50,759 nt of DNA from Thermodesulfobacteriota bacterium. Lineage in GTDB: Bacteria; Desulfobacterota; DSM-4660; Desulfatiglandales; Desulfatiglandaceae. Position numbers and translations under genes: made by a program. This document shows, in pieces, positions 25,455 to 33,942 of the stretch. Each line of letters begins with the position of its first letter. Within the stretch, counting starts at the first letter, position 1. The stretch spans positions 1-50,759 of the forward strand of contig JANQDY010000066.1 in the NCBI GenBank assembly GCA_028278625.1. Direction: 5' to 3'. The notes beneath the pieces were generated by a model. It made no database searches and was not told the origin of the DNA. It was given only the letters and a program-made list of their open reading frames with translations.

Positions 25455-27575
25455 ATGCTTGGAGAAACGGGTTTTCATACGGATGAGGCGTATCAACTTG
25501 AAGATCTCATCAATATTGACGATCTAAGGGCGCTATTGGATCATTCCTATCGAATAGCGCCCTTTCCCGTAGCGGTTCTTAACACCAGGGGCGAAGTCCT
25601 GTTGGCATCACATTGGGAACCCGTCTGCACCCAGTTTCATCGGGTCAACCCTGAGACCGCTGCAAAATGCGCCAAAAGCGACGTTCATTTCAATGCCGAA
25701 TTAATCAAAGGCAATAACGGGCACATATTATACAGATGCGGAAATGGGCTCTATGACGCCGCCTCCCCAATCATCATCAAGGGACAACATCTCGGGAATC
25801 TGTTTGTCGGCCAATTCCTGTTGGAGCCACCTGACGAGGCGTTTTTTCGAAAACAAGCAAAACAATACGGCTTTGACGAAGAGGTCTATTTGAAGGTTTT
25901 GTCCAAAGTCCAGGTGATGTCTGAAGCCGACTTGAAGAACCGGCTGGATTATTTGATCGGTTTTGCACGGTTTTTAGGAAACATCGGAATAAAAGAAATC
26001 CAAAGGGACAGCGCGGAAGAAGCCTTGCGGGCCAGTGAGGAAAAATATCGTCTTCTGATAGAAAACGCTACCGATGCCATCTATATTGCCCAGGATGGCG
26101 TCCTCAAATTCGCCAATCCCAGGGCGGAAATGATTTCCGGATACTCTGCCCGGGAATTGCTCAAAATCCCTTTTATCGAAATCATCCATCCCGAGGACAG
26201 GGAGATGGTTCTTGAAAGGCACCTTAGAAGGTTGAAAGGCGAAAAATTTTCACAAATCTATGCCTTCAGGATTTTAAACAAGTCAGGAAAGGAATTATCC
26301 GTTGAAATTAACGCCGTTCAAATTCATTGGGAAGGAAAACCGGCAACCATTAATTTCATGAGGGATATCACGGAACAAAAGAACCTTGAAACCCAGCTCC
26401 AGCAGGCCCGAAAAATGGAGGCCATCGGAACATTGGCCGGCGGTGTGGCCCATGATTTTAATAACCTTCTCATGGCCATTCAGGGCCGCGCATCCATCCT
26501 GTTGATGGACAAGGACCCTTCCCATCCTGATTTTGAGCATTTGAAGGGAATCGAAAGCCATGTTGCCAGCGCTGCCGACCTTACCCACCAACTCCTGGGC
26601 TTTGCGAGAGGGGGCAAATATGAGGCCAAGACACTCGATCTGAACGCTTTGATTGAAGACAGCTCGGCGATGTTTCTGCGAACCAAGAAGGAAATTTCAT
26701 GCGCCACGCAATTTCAAGAGAACATCTGGCTTGTGGAAGCGGACAAGGGACAGATGGACCAGGTGCTGATGAACCTGTTTGTCAATGCCTGGCATGCAAT
26801 GCCGAAGGGTGGAGATCTATGTCTGCGAACAGAGAACATGCACCTTGACGAAGAATATTCGAAACCATTTTCCGTGAGACCCGGCCGGTATGTGAGAATA
26901 TCCGTTACCGACACCGGTGTTGGAATGGATAAAAAAACGCTGGAGAAGATATTCGACCCCTTTTTTACCACAAAAGAGATGGGGCGGGGTACCGGCCTGG
27001 GTCTAGCTACGGTATACGGTATCGTCAAAAACCACGGTGGGTTCATTAATGTTCACAGTGAAAGAGCCAAAGGTACCACCTTCGATGTTTACCTCCCTGC
27101 TTCAGAACGGGAGATTCTTGCGGAAGAGGAATCGGCGGGGGAGATATTGCGGGGAACTGAGACGGTCCTTCTGGTGGACGATGAGGAAATGGTAACGGAA
27201 GTGGCCCAACAAATGCTGAAAAGATTGGGTTACAAAGTGCTCATCGCCGAAAGCGGAAAAAATGCCATTCTAGCATACGAGCAAAAGCAGACACGCATTG
27301 ATCTGGTAATTCTGGACATGATCATGCCGGGCATGAGCGGAAGTGATACATTCGACATACTTAAAGAAATCGATCCGGACGTGAAAGTCCTTCTTTCCAG
27401 CGGCTACAGTATCGACGGCCAGGCAACTCAAATATTGAACCGGGGATGTGTCGGCTTCATCCAGAAACCGTTTAATATTAAGGGATTATCACAGAAACTA
27501 CGAGAAGTTTTTGAAGGAGGACAAGATCCCGCTAATGCACCATCACCCGTGAGAGCACCCGTCCCACCCGTTTGA
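25455..27575 (+). CDS. Hybrid histidine kinase: PocR sensor, PAS, kinase core, receiver
   Basis: A 706-residue cytoplasmic hybrid kinase with no membrane segments. Residues about 15-185 are a PocR ligand-sensing domain (CTQFHRVNPETAAKCAKSD, ILYRCGNGLYDAASPI, NLFVGQF). A PAS domain follows (about 195-315), then HisKA with the phospho-acceptor in GGVAHDFNNLL (His333), HATPase_c (GTGLGLATVYGIV) and a C-terminal receiver with LVILDMIMPGMSG (Asp621) and the KPF motif. The frame opens at GTG 25446, but GGGAG lies 8 bases before the ATG at 25455. PocR domains bind small metabolites in 1,2-propanediol and related regulation. No output partner is adjacent. Its last 44 bases overlap the convergent VWA gene. 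Confidence 0.92.
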   Translation: MLGETGFHTDEAYQLEDLINIDDLRALLDHSYRIAPFPVAVLNTRGEVLLASHWEPVCTQFHRVNPETAAKCAKSDVHFNAELIKGNNGHILYRCGNGLYDAASPIIIKGQHLGNLFVGQFLLEPPDEAFFRKQAKQYGFDEEVYLKVLSKVQVMSEADLKNRLDYLIGFARFLGNIGIKEIQRDSAEEALRASEEKYRLLIENATDAIYIAQDGVLKFANPRAEMISGYSARELLKIPFIEIIHPEDREMVLERHLRRLKGEKFSQIYAFRILNKSGKELSVEINAVQIHWEGKPATINFMRDITEQKNLETQLQQARKMEAIGTLAGGVAHDFNNLLMAIQGRASILLMDKDPSHPDFEHLKGIESHVASAADLTHQLLGFARGGKYEAKTLDLNALIEDSSAMFLRTKKEISCATQFQENIWLVEADKGQMDQVLMNLFVNAWHAMPKGGDLCLRTENMHLDEEYSKPFSVRPGRYVRISVTDTGVGMDKKTLEKIFDPFFTTKEMGRGTGLGLATVYGIVKNHGGFINVHSERAKGTTFDVYLPASEREILAEEESAGEILRGTETVLLVDDEEMVTEVAQQMLKRLGYKVLIAESGKNAILAYEQKQTRIDLVILDMIMPGMSGSDTFDILKEIDPDVKVLLSSGYSIDGQATQILNRGCVGFIQKPFNIKGLSQKLREVFEGGQDPANAPSPVRAPVPPV

Positions 27576-28695
27576 GGCTCTCCAGGCTGTCGGCCGCCAT
27601 GAAATGATCCACATAGGGCAGCGCCGTGTTCATTCCGCGGCAAAGGGGCTCATAATCCGGATCGCCCGCCAGAGGATTGAGCCAGATAACCTTGTAGCAT
27701 TTGCGGCTGATCCGGGCCATCTCCCTTCTGAGCAGGTCTTTGGCCCCCAGATCCCACCCATCACTCAGGACCACCACCACGGTTCTTTGGTTCAAAAGCC
27801 GCTGCCCGTGTTTTTCATTGAACTGATGGAATGAAAAACCGATACGGGTTCCGCCGGACCAATCCGGCACCTCCTGCGCAATACGCGCAAGAACCTTTTC
27901 AAAGCTCATATGACGAATACTGAAGGTGATGGAGGTCAGCCTTGTTGAAAACACAAAGACTTCAGCCCGTTGGCCGATCCCTCGAAGACCCAGCAGAAAA
28001 GGCATCACGAACTGCGCATAGCGGTCCATGGAGCCGCTCACGTCCGCCAGGATTACGAGGCGTTTGAGCCGCTGCTTTTTCCGTTTATAATGGAGTTCAA
28101 AGGGGATACCGCCGGTTTTGAGGCTTTTTCTGAAGATGCGCTGAAAATCCATTCCCGCGGATTTTCCCGCTCTCTTCAAACGTCTCGACTTTTCCACCTG
28201 AAAAGGCGCCACCATTTTCTTGAGGGCCAGACTCGCCACCTGAATGTCCGTCTGGTTGAAACGGCTGAGATCCTTTTTTTCAACCATGCTCACCACCGGA
28301 CTGTAGGCCACGCCTTCCAGGAATTCCTTTTCCCCTCCGGCCGCATCCCCAGAGTCCGGTTCACTTTCCGCGGCCAGTTGCCGCACCTCCCCTTCCCCTT
28401 CCTCTCGTCCTTTTGGGTCCGGCTGCCCCAAGGCGTCTTCCGCCGCTTCCTCCTGCTCATTGGGAGTCACCCAGAATTTCTCAAAAAGCGTTTCGAACTG
28501 GCCCCATTCAAGGTCCGTGGTGGTGAGGATGGAGCGAAGGCAGACGAAAAAATCCCCTCTGTTTTCAAGTCCGATCGTAGTAACGGCACGCAAGGCATCA
28601 TAAATGCTGCTTTGAAAAACCCTGAATCCCCGGTCCCGCAGAAAATCCGCGAAAGCGATCATTTTGGTTACCAGACCGTCGTGTTCATTTTTCAT
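27532..28695 (-). CDS. VWA-domain protein of the CoxE/MoxR-associated type
   Basis: A 387-residue protein. The C-terminal half is a von Willebrand A domain with the MIDAS start LVILADVSGSMDRYAQFVMPFL, FVFSTRLTSIT, and VVVLSDGWDLGAKDLLRREM. The N-terminal half is helical with an acidic linker (EEAAEDALGQPDPKGREEGEG). This family (CoxE-like) works with a MoxR ATPase, encoded directly upstream, in metal-centre insertion or complex assembly, for example in CO dehydrogenases. No client enzyme of that kind is next door, so the target is unknown. AAAGGG precedes the ATG. Confidence 0.88.
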   Translation of the reverse strand: MKNEHDGLVTKMIAFADFLRDRGFRVFQSSIYDALRAVTTIGLENRGDFFVCLRSILTTTDLEWGQFETLFEKFWVTPNEQEEAAEDALGQPDPKGREEGEGEVRQLAAESEPDSGDAAGGEKEFLEGVAYSPVVSMVEKKDLSRFNQTDIQVASLALKKMVAPFQVEKSRRLKRAGKSAGMDFQRIFRKSLKTGGIPFELHYKRKKQRLKRLVILADVSGSMDRYAQFVMPFLLGLRGIGQRAEVFVFSTRLTSITFSIRHMSFEKVLARIAQEVPDWSGGTRIGFSFHQFNEKHGQRLLNQRTVVVVLSDGWDLGAKDLLRREMARISRKCYKVIWLNPLAGDPDYEPLCRGMNTALPYVDHFMAADSLESLKRVGRVLSRVMVH

Positions 28696-28728
28696 GGATG
28701 GATCGCCCTTTGCTATGATAAGGTTTCG

Positions 28729-29637
28729 CTACGCGGCAGGGGGCAGGTATTCCTCCCGATTTTCGGCACTGTGCCATATCTCCTGGTTGAAACGGGCAAT
28801 ATCCTCCTGGTATTTCAGAAAGCACCCCAGGGTCTCTCGGACCACGTCTTCATCCAGATGCTTCCTTTCCATGGTCATGAGGGCCCTGGCCCAGTCCAGG
28901 GTCTCTGAAACCCCCGGTTTTTTCAGAAAATCAAAAGACCGGATCTTTTGCATAAAGCGGGTTATCTGCCGGGCAAACTCGGATTCGATCCCAGGAAGAC
29001 GCGCCATGATAATCTTATGTTCTTTTGTAAAAGAAGGATAATCAATCCAATGATATAGGCAACGACGTTTAAGTGCATCATGAACGTCTCTCGTTCGGTT
29101 GGAGGTTACCACAACCATCGGCTTTTTCTTTGCCTTGAGCGTACCGATTTCAGGAATGGTGATCTGGAAATCGGAGAGGATCTCCAGAAGAAATGCTTCA
29201 AACTCCTCATCGGATCGGTCAATTTCATCAATGAGCAGAACCGGGGCTTTTTCGTCCGATTTTCGAATGGCCTCTAGGAGTGGACGCTCCACCAGGAACT
29301 CGGGCCCATAGATTAATTGCTCGATCTCATCTTTCTTCTTCTGCCCCCGCTCCAGAAGCCTGATGTGCAAGAGCTGTTTGGGGTAATTCCATTCATAAAG
29401 GGCTGTTGAGGAATCGAGGCCCTCATAGCACTGAAGGCGGATGAGATCCGTCTTGAACAGCTGAGAAATGACAATGGCCACTTCTGTTTTTCCCACACCC
29501 GGTTCCCCTTCAAGAAAGATGGGCTTTTCGAGTTTGTGGGCCAGAAAAAGAACGGTGGCAAGGGCCCGGTCCGCCACGTAGCGTCCCTGTGCCAATTCAT
29601 TTACCACCTGCTGTATGGATTCAAAATGGGATGACAA
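28729..29637 (-). CDS. MoxR-type AAA+ ATPase
   Basis: A 302-residue ATPase of the MoxR/CoxD clade. Walker A is GEPGVGKTEVA (about 43-53), Walker B VLLIDEIDRSDEEFEAFLLE, sensor 1 VVVTSNRTRDVHDALKRRC with the arginine finger, and a C-terminal lid. It probably remodels a metalloenzyme or complex together with the VWA protein, whose gene is 33 bases downstream. It starts with TTG at 29637, supported by a perfect AGGAGG 7 bases upstream. Confidence 0.93.
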   Translation of the reverse strand: MSSHFESIQQVVNELAQGRYVADRALATVLFLAHKLEKPIFLEGEPGVGKTEVAIVISQLFKTDLIRLQCYEGLDSSTALYEWNYPKQLLHIRLLERGQKKKDEIEQLIYGPEFLVERPLLEAIRKSDEKAPVLLIDEIDRSDEEFEAFLLEILSDFQITIPEIGTLKAKKKPMVVVTSNRTRDVHDALKRRCLYHWIDYPSFTKEHKIIMARLPGIESEFARQITRFMQKIRSFDFLKKPGVSETLDWARALMTMERKHLDEDVVRETLGCFLKYQEDIARFNQEIWHSAENREEYLPPAA

Positions 29638-29928
29638 AAGGCTGCCTCCTTCCGTGATGTTTTTGAAAGCGTCTGTTTCTTAACCTTTAAAACGTGAATA
29701 GTCCAGCGCCCTCTGAAAATCTAATTCAGGCACAGGCAAGTTTCAATCAAACACGTCCTTGATTTGAAAACAGCTATACTCTATGATTGAAAGGGAGGTC
29801 AAGACGTACTCCTCTGAAAATCGCCCACATTTAACCAATCTCTGAGTCGTCGTAAAGCCCGGATCTCGGGCAGGAGCAGGTTTTAGCACCCTGGATATTG
29901 AACGCATCATGAAGAAGATACATTGACC
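29638..29928. other. Intergenic region without recognisable gene
   Basis: About 290 bases between the divergent moxR and small-protein genes. I see no convincing coding frame. A small perfect hairpin GCCCG-GATCT-CGGGC (29857-29871) precedes the small gene; its role is unclear. Confidence 0.4.
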
Positions 29929-30180
29929 ATGAAAAAAGGAAAGAAGGGAAAAGGCCAATCAACTGCTCAATTGCGCGAACTGGCGGCGTTGGAAGATGCC
30001 GCCATGAACAGAGGCATCCACCTTCATTACGACCGTCTGGAAGCATCCGGTTTAAGGCTGAAGAGCGGATTGTGTACTTTTAACGGTGAATACCACCTCT
30101 ATATCGAAAAACGGAAATCCATTGCCGAAAAGATCGAGTTTCTTAAAGCTCAACTTGATAAAAATCTCCCAAATAAATGA
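29929..30180 (+). CDS. Small basic protein of unknown function
   Basis: An 83-residue hydrophilic protein that I do not recognise. It begins with a lysine-rich patch (MKKGKKGKGQ), has a helical middle (LRELAALEDAAMNRGIHLHYDRLEASGLRLKSG) and a charged C-terminus (IAEKIEFLKAQL). The middle NGEYHLYIEKRKS could be a short beta hairpin. No signal peptide or cysteines. A TTG two codons upstream is also in frame, but the ATG has GAAGAAG at a usable distance. It precedes the DacB-type gene by about 120 bases. Coding-like composition and absence of competing frames are the main support. Confidence 0.65.
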   Translation: MKKGKKGKGQSTAQLRELAALEDAAMNRGIHLHYDRLEASGLRLKSGLCTFNGEYHLYIEKRKSIAEKIEFLKAQLDKNLPNK

Positions 30181-30300
30181 ACATATTTATTATTTCAAAA
30201 ACAGCCCTTGTTGGGGCGCCGCAAAGAGCCACCCCCTGATATTGTAGATAAGTATATGGAGAATCCTTCGCCCTTTCGAACACCCATAAGAGGCATTACG

Positions 30301-31566
30301 ATGATCAGGTGTGTGCCTCTGTTTATCGCCCTTTTTCTGTGCCTTTCCCATTTTCTTCTTTACCCTCAGCATGCGGGGGCCAACGGCCGGGTTCCGTGCA
30401 GAAAACAGATAAAATCAACGGACTCATTTCTGGTTGCGGCACCCGAAGGAAAGGTGCTTTTTGAAAAAAACGCCCGCAAACCACGGGTTCCGGCATCGAT
30501 CCTAAAGGTTCTCACCGCACTGGCGGTGCTGGACCATTTCGGTGCTTCCTATCACTTCAAGACCGAGTTCTACATTGATTCCGCACACAACCTCAAAATC
30601 AAGGGATACGGAGATCCCCTGTTGATTTCAGAGGTACTGGATGACATTGCCAATACTCTTTCAAAAAAAGGGGAAGCTTTCGGAAGCATCATATTGGATG
30701 ACACCTATTTTGCCGCGAACATTCAGGTGCCGGGATGTGACAATACCTCCAATCCTTATGATGCGCCCATCGGCGCTCTGTGCGCAAATTTCAATACAGT
30801 GGCTTTCAAACGGAAAAAGAACGGCAGGATCTATTCCGCCGAGCGTCAAACGCCAATGATTCCGTTCATGGTCCAACAAATTCGCTCCCAGGGTCTCAGA
30901 AGCGGCAGGCGCACCTTTACCCACAGTTCAAAGGTGGCGGCCCTTTATGTGGGAGAATTGATGCAGTATCTGCTTAAGAAAAAAGGGGTCAGAATAACAG
31001 GGAAAATCCAATTTGGAACCGTTTTCCCGGAAGACAGACTGATTTTCGCTTACCGCTCCACGTTTCCATTGGAAACGGTTGTCCGGAAGATGCTGCATTC
31101 TTCCAGCAATTTCATGGCCAATCAGATGTTTGTGGCCTTGGGCGCATCGGTTTACGGACCGCCCGGAACGCTGGAAAAGGGTGTCCGGGCCACTCGGGCC
31201 TTCATTCAAAGAGAGCTGGGTCTTAAGGGCTACCAACTTGTTGAAGGTTCCGGCCTGTCCAGGAAAAACCGTCTTTCCGCATATGACATGCTGGCAATAC
31301 TCGAAAAATTCAGGCCCTATAGGGATCTTTTGAAGAACCAGAACCACGTGCTATACAAAACCGGATCCTTGAACGGTGTCAGAACCCGGGCCGGGTATAT
31401 TGAAAACCAGGTCCTCGGTCCCTGCTGTTTTGCCGTCTTTTTTAACCGGAAAGGATCGAACATGAAGGCCATGGTCCGTTGCCTCAAAAAGGCCGTTGGA
31501 AAGGCAGGCTCCAGACAGGCCGGGTTGATCAATGTCCATCCGATACGCGACGTTCCCAGCTTTTGA
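30301..31566 (+). CDS. dacB: D-alanyl-D-alanine carboxypeptidase/endopeptidase (PBP4, S13 family)
   Basis: A 421-residue exported penicillin-binding protein. MIRCVPLFIALFLCLSHFLL is a signal sequence. The three active-site motifs are present in order: SxxK as Ser66-Ile-Leu-Lys69, SxN as Ser268-Ser-Asn270, and Lys353-Thr-Gly355. The S13 inter-motif region is shorter than in E. coli DacB (477 residues). It trims or cleaves peptidoglycan cross-links in the periplasm. The open frame extends to 30208, but AAGAGG stands 7 bases before the ATG at 30301 and the signal peptide starts there. Confidence 0.9.
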   Translation: MIRCVPLFIALFLCLSHFLLYPQHAGANGRVPCRKQIKSTDSFLVAAPEGKVLFEKNARKPRVPASILKVLTALAVLDHFGASYHFKTEFYIDSAHNLKIKGYGDPLLISEVLDDIANTLSKKGEAFGSIILDDTYFAANIQVPGCDNTSNPYDAPIGALCANFNTVAFKRKKNGRIYSAERQTPMIPFMVQQIRSQGLRSGRRTFTHSSKVAALYVGELMQYLLKKKGVRITGKIQFGTVFPEDRLIFAYRSTFPLETVVRKMLHSSSNFMANQMFVALGASVYGPPGTLEKGVRATRAFIQRELGLKGYQLVEGSGLSRKNRLSAYDMLAILEKFRPYRDLLKNQNHVLYKTGSLNGVRTRAGYIENQVLGPCCFAVFFNRKGSNMKAMVRCLKKAVGKAGSRQAGLINVHPIRDVPSF

Positions 31567-31583
31567 ATCTTAATGAGACGCGC

Positions 31584-31865
31584 TTATTTCTTCTTGAAAA
31601 GCGCTTCCAAAGCGGCCCGGGCATCCCTGTCCCTGCGGCCTCTCTGTGCGGGTGTCCCTCTCGGCCTGTAGTATCCGCAAAAATTGGACCGCTCCTTGTC
31701 CATGATCCTCTCGGCCATCACTTCTTTGCACTCGTTGTAGGCGTGATGGTCGAAGAACTGGCATTGCCTGCAACACCTTAAATCCCTCGTACACTGTGGG
31801 CACGTATCATTGCGCATGACCTTATCTTCCAATTCGATTTCCGCCCCGCAAAAAGCACAAAACAT
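31584..31865 (-). CDS. Small zinc-ribbon protein
   Basis: A 93-residue protein with N-terminal FCAFCGAEIELEDKVMRNDTCPQC, a treble-clef or zinc-ribbon pair of CxxC motifs, followed by LRCCRQCQFFDHHAYNEC and a cysteine near FCGYYRP, giving a second possible metal site. The C-terminus is basic and charged. GGAGG is 7 bases before the ATG at 31865; an upstream TTG frame includes that site. It converges with dacB (gap 17) and diverges from archease. The function is unknown. Confidence 0.72.
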   Translation of the reverse strand: MFCAFCGAEIELEDKVMRNDTCPQCTRDLRCCRQCQFFDHHAYNECKEVMAERIMDKERSNFCGYYRPRGTPAQRGRRDRDARAALEALFKKK

Positions 31866-31951
31866 CAGCATTCCTCCATACAAAGATTATCATCGGGTTC
31901 CTTCTGGAACAAAGAATTGACAAACCACACTTTTACATCTACTGTTTTTTC

Positions 31952-32383
31952 ATGGGATTGAAAGAGAAGACATTTGAAATACTGGACCATACCGCTGACC
32001 TTGGAATTCGGGTGAGCGGAGAAAATCTGGAAAATCTGTTTCAAAATGCCGCCCATGCCATGATGCGGATCATATTGGACAAAGGCCCTCAACAACCCGG
32101 CAGCATCACGGAATTATCCGTAAAAGGTGCCGACCTGCCGGACCTGATGGTCCGCTGGCTGGGAGAAATTCTCTATCTTTTCGAAGGGGAGAACAGGGTG
32201 GTCACCCGAACGAAAATATGCCATATTACATCTGATCACCTTGATGCCCGAATCGAGACGATTCCCTACGCTTCGAACCGACATGAGATCCTGACGGAAA
32301 TAAAGGCGGTCACCTATCACCAAATAGACGTTATCCGCTCAAAAACGGGTGTGTGGAATGCCAGGATCATTTTTGATCTATAG
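31952..32383 (+). CDS. Archease
   Basis: A 143-residue protein of the archease family. The conserved metal-binding N-terminus FEILDHTADLGIRV carries Asp12 and Asp16, and VRWLGEILYLFEGE and TYHQIDVI are also typical. Archease speeds RtcB guanylylation and helps multiple turnover in RNA ligation. It lies 45 bases upstream of rtcB on the same strand, which is the known functional pair. No clear Shine-Dalgarno precedes the ATG. Confidence 0.9.
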   Translation: MGLKEKTFEILDHTADLGIRVSGENLENLFQNAAHAMMRIILDKGPQQPGSITELSVKGADLPDLMVRWLGEILYLFEGENRVVTRTKICHITSDHLDARIETIPYASNRHEILTEIKAVTYHQIDVIRSKTGVWNARIIFDL

Positions 32384-32428
32384 GTCCATTTCTCAAAAAA
32401 CGGAAAACAGAATCAATGTTGAATCAGT

Positions 32429-33874
32429 ATGCCCCCAAAATCTGAAAAAATCGACAACTGCCGCTGGCTGATCCCCAGAGAAGGCGACATGCGGGTGCCG
32501 GGACTGGTCTTCGCAAGCGACAAGATGATGCGCATCATCGAAAAAGATCAGAGCCTGCAACAGGTCGCCAATGTGGCGACCCTTCCCGGAATCGTCGGAC
32601 ACTCTCTCGCCATGCCGGATATCCACTGGGGGTACGGCTTTCCCATTGGTGGCGTGGCCGCCTTTGACCCGGACCATGGCATCGTCAGTCCCGGTGGTGT
32701 CGGTTACGACATCAACTGTGGATGCCGTCTCATGACCACCCGGCTCAGGGCAAGTGAAATTCAGCCCATTATAAAGGATATGGTCTACGCCCTGTTTAAG
32801 GGCATTCCCGCGGGAGTGGGTTCCACGGGGATGCTCCGCCTGAGTAAATCAAAACTGAAATCCGTAACGGTTCAGGGTGCCGCCTGGGCTGTCAAACAGG
32901 GTTTCGGCACCTCCCAGGATCTCGAAAAAACAGAGGACCAGGGCGTCTTACCGGGGGCTGACCCTTCAATTCTGAGCCAACGTGCCGTCCAGCGGGGTCT
33001 GAACCAGCTGGGTACACTGGGCTCCGGGAACCACTTCCTGGAAATCCAGAGGGTTGACAAAATATATGACGCCGAAACAGCGGCGCGTTTCAATCTCTAT
33101 AAGGGACAGGCAACCGTCTTTATTCATACCGGGTCCAGGGGCTTCGGTCATCAAATATGCGATGACTTCCTAAAAGAGATGAACCGCGGCATCGCCAAAG
33201 GGAATCAGCCTTTCTCCCTTCCGGACAGGCAATTGGCATGCGCTTTCTTAAAATCCGATCCGGCACGGCGTTATCTGGCCGCCATGGCCTGCGCTGCCAA
33301 TTACGCCTGGGCAAACCGGCAGATACTCATGCACTGGACCCGCGAGATACTGCTTGAAACCCTTGCCGTCACACCCGACATCCTGGGATTGAACCTTTTG
33401 TATGACGTCTGCCATAACATTGCCAAAACCGAGTCGCACCTGGTGGATGGAAGGCCGGCAGACCTTTGTGTTCACCGAAAAGGCGCAACACGCGCCCTGC
33501 CTCCGGGACATCCTCTTCTTCCAGACCTCTATCGCACCACCGGTCAGCCGGTTCTGATTCCGGGGGATATGGGCACCTTCTCATATGTACTGGCCGGCGC
33601 CAAAGGCGCCATGAAAGAGAGTTTTGGCTCCTGCTGCCACGGCGCCGGCAGGGCCCTCAGCCGTTCTCAGGCACTCAAGAAAGCCAAGGGCCGCGCGATC
33701 CATCGTGAAATGGAGGATAGTGGCGTTTTCGTTCAATCCAGGGGCAAAAAGACTCTCAAAGAGGAAATGCCGCAGGCCTACAAGGACATATCCCAGGTTG
33801 TTGAAGTGGTACATCAAGCCGGCTTGGCCCGCAAGGTTGCCAGGCTGAAACCGCTGGGCGTCATAAAAGGCTAG
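32429..33874 (+). CDS. rtcB: RNA ligase RtcB
   Basis: A 481-residue GTP-dependent RNA ligase that joins 2',3'-cyclic phosphate or 3'-phosphate ends to 5'-OH ends. Recognisable motifs include GYDINCGCRLM (metal-binding Asp and Cys), GSGNHFLEIQ, FIHTGSRGFGHQ, MACAANYAWANRQ, GDMGTFSYVLAG and CCHGAGRALSRSQA with the guanylylated His. It may repair tRNAs or other RNAs cut by toxins. No RtcA or RtcR gene is adjacent. The ATG lacks an obvious ribosome-binding site, suggesting coupling with archease. Confidence 0.95.
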   Translation: MPPKSEKIDNCRWLIPREGDMRVPGLVFASDKMMRIIEKDQSLQQVANVATLPGIVGHSLAMPDIHWGYGFPIGGVAAFDPDHGIVSPGGVGYDINCGCRLMTTRLRASEIQPIIKDMVYALFKGIPAGVGSTGMLRLSKSKLKSVTVQGAAWAVKQGFGTSQDLEKTEDQGVLPGADPSILSQRAVQRGLNQLGTLGSGNHFLEIQRVDKIYDAETAARFNLYKGQATVFIHTGSRGFGHQICDDFLKEMNRGIAKGNQPFSLPDRQLACAFLKSDPARRYLAAMACAANYAWANRQILMHWTREILLETLAVTPDILGLNLLYDVCHNIAKTESHLVDGRPADLCVHRKGATRALPPGHPLLPDLYRTTGQPVLIPGDMGTFSYVLAGAKGAMKESFGSCCHGAGRALSRSQALKKAKGRAIHREMEDSGVFVQSRGKKTLKEEMPQAYKDISQVVEVVHQAGLARKVARLKPLGVIKG

Positions 33875-33942
33875 ATTTTTGCCTTTCTGTCACGCCATTT
33901 TTATCTTTACCCTTTTGCATCTTCAGGTCAAGAAAAATCGGA

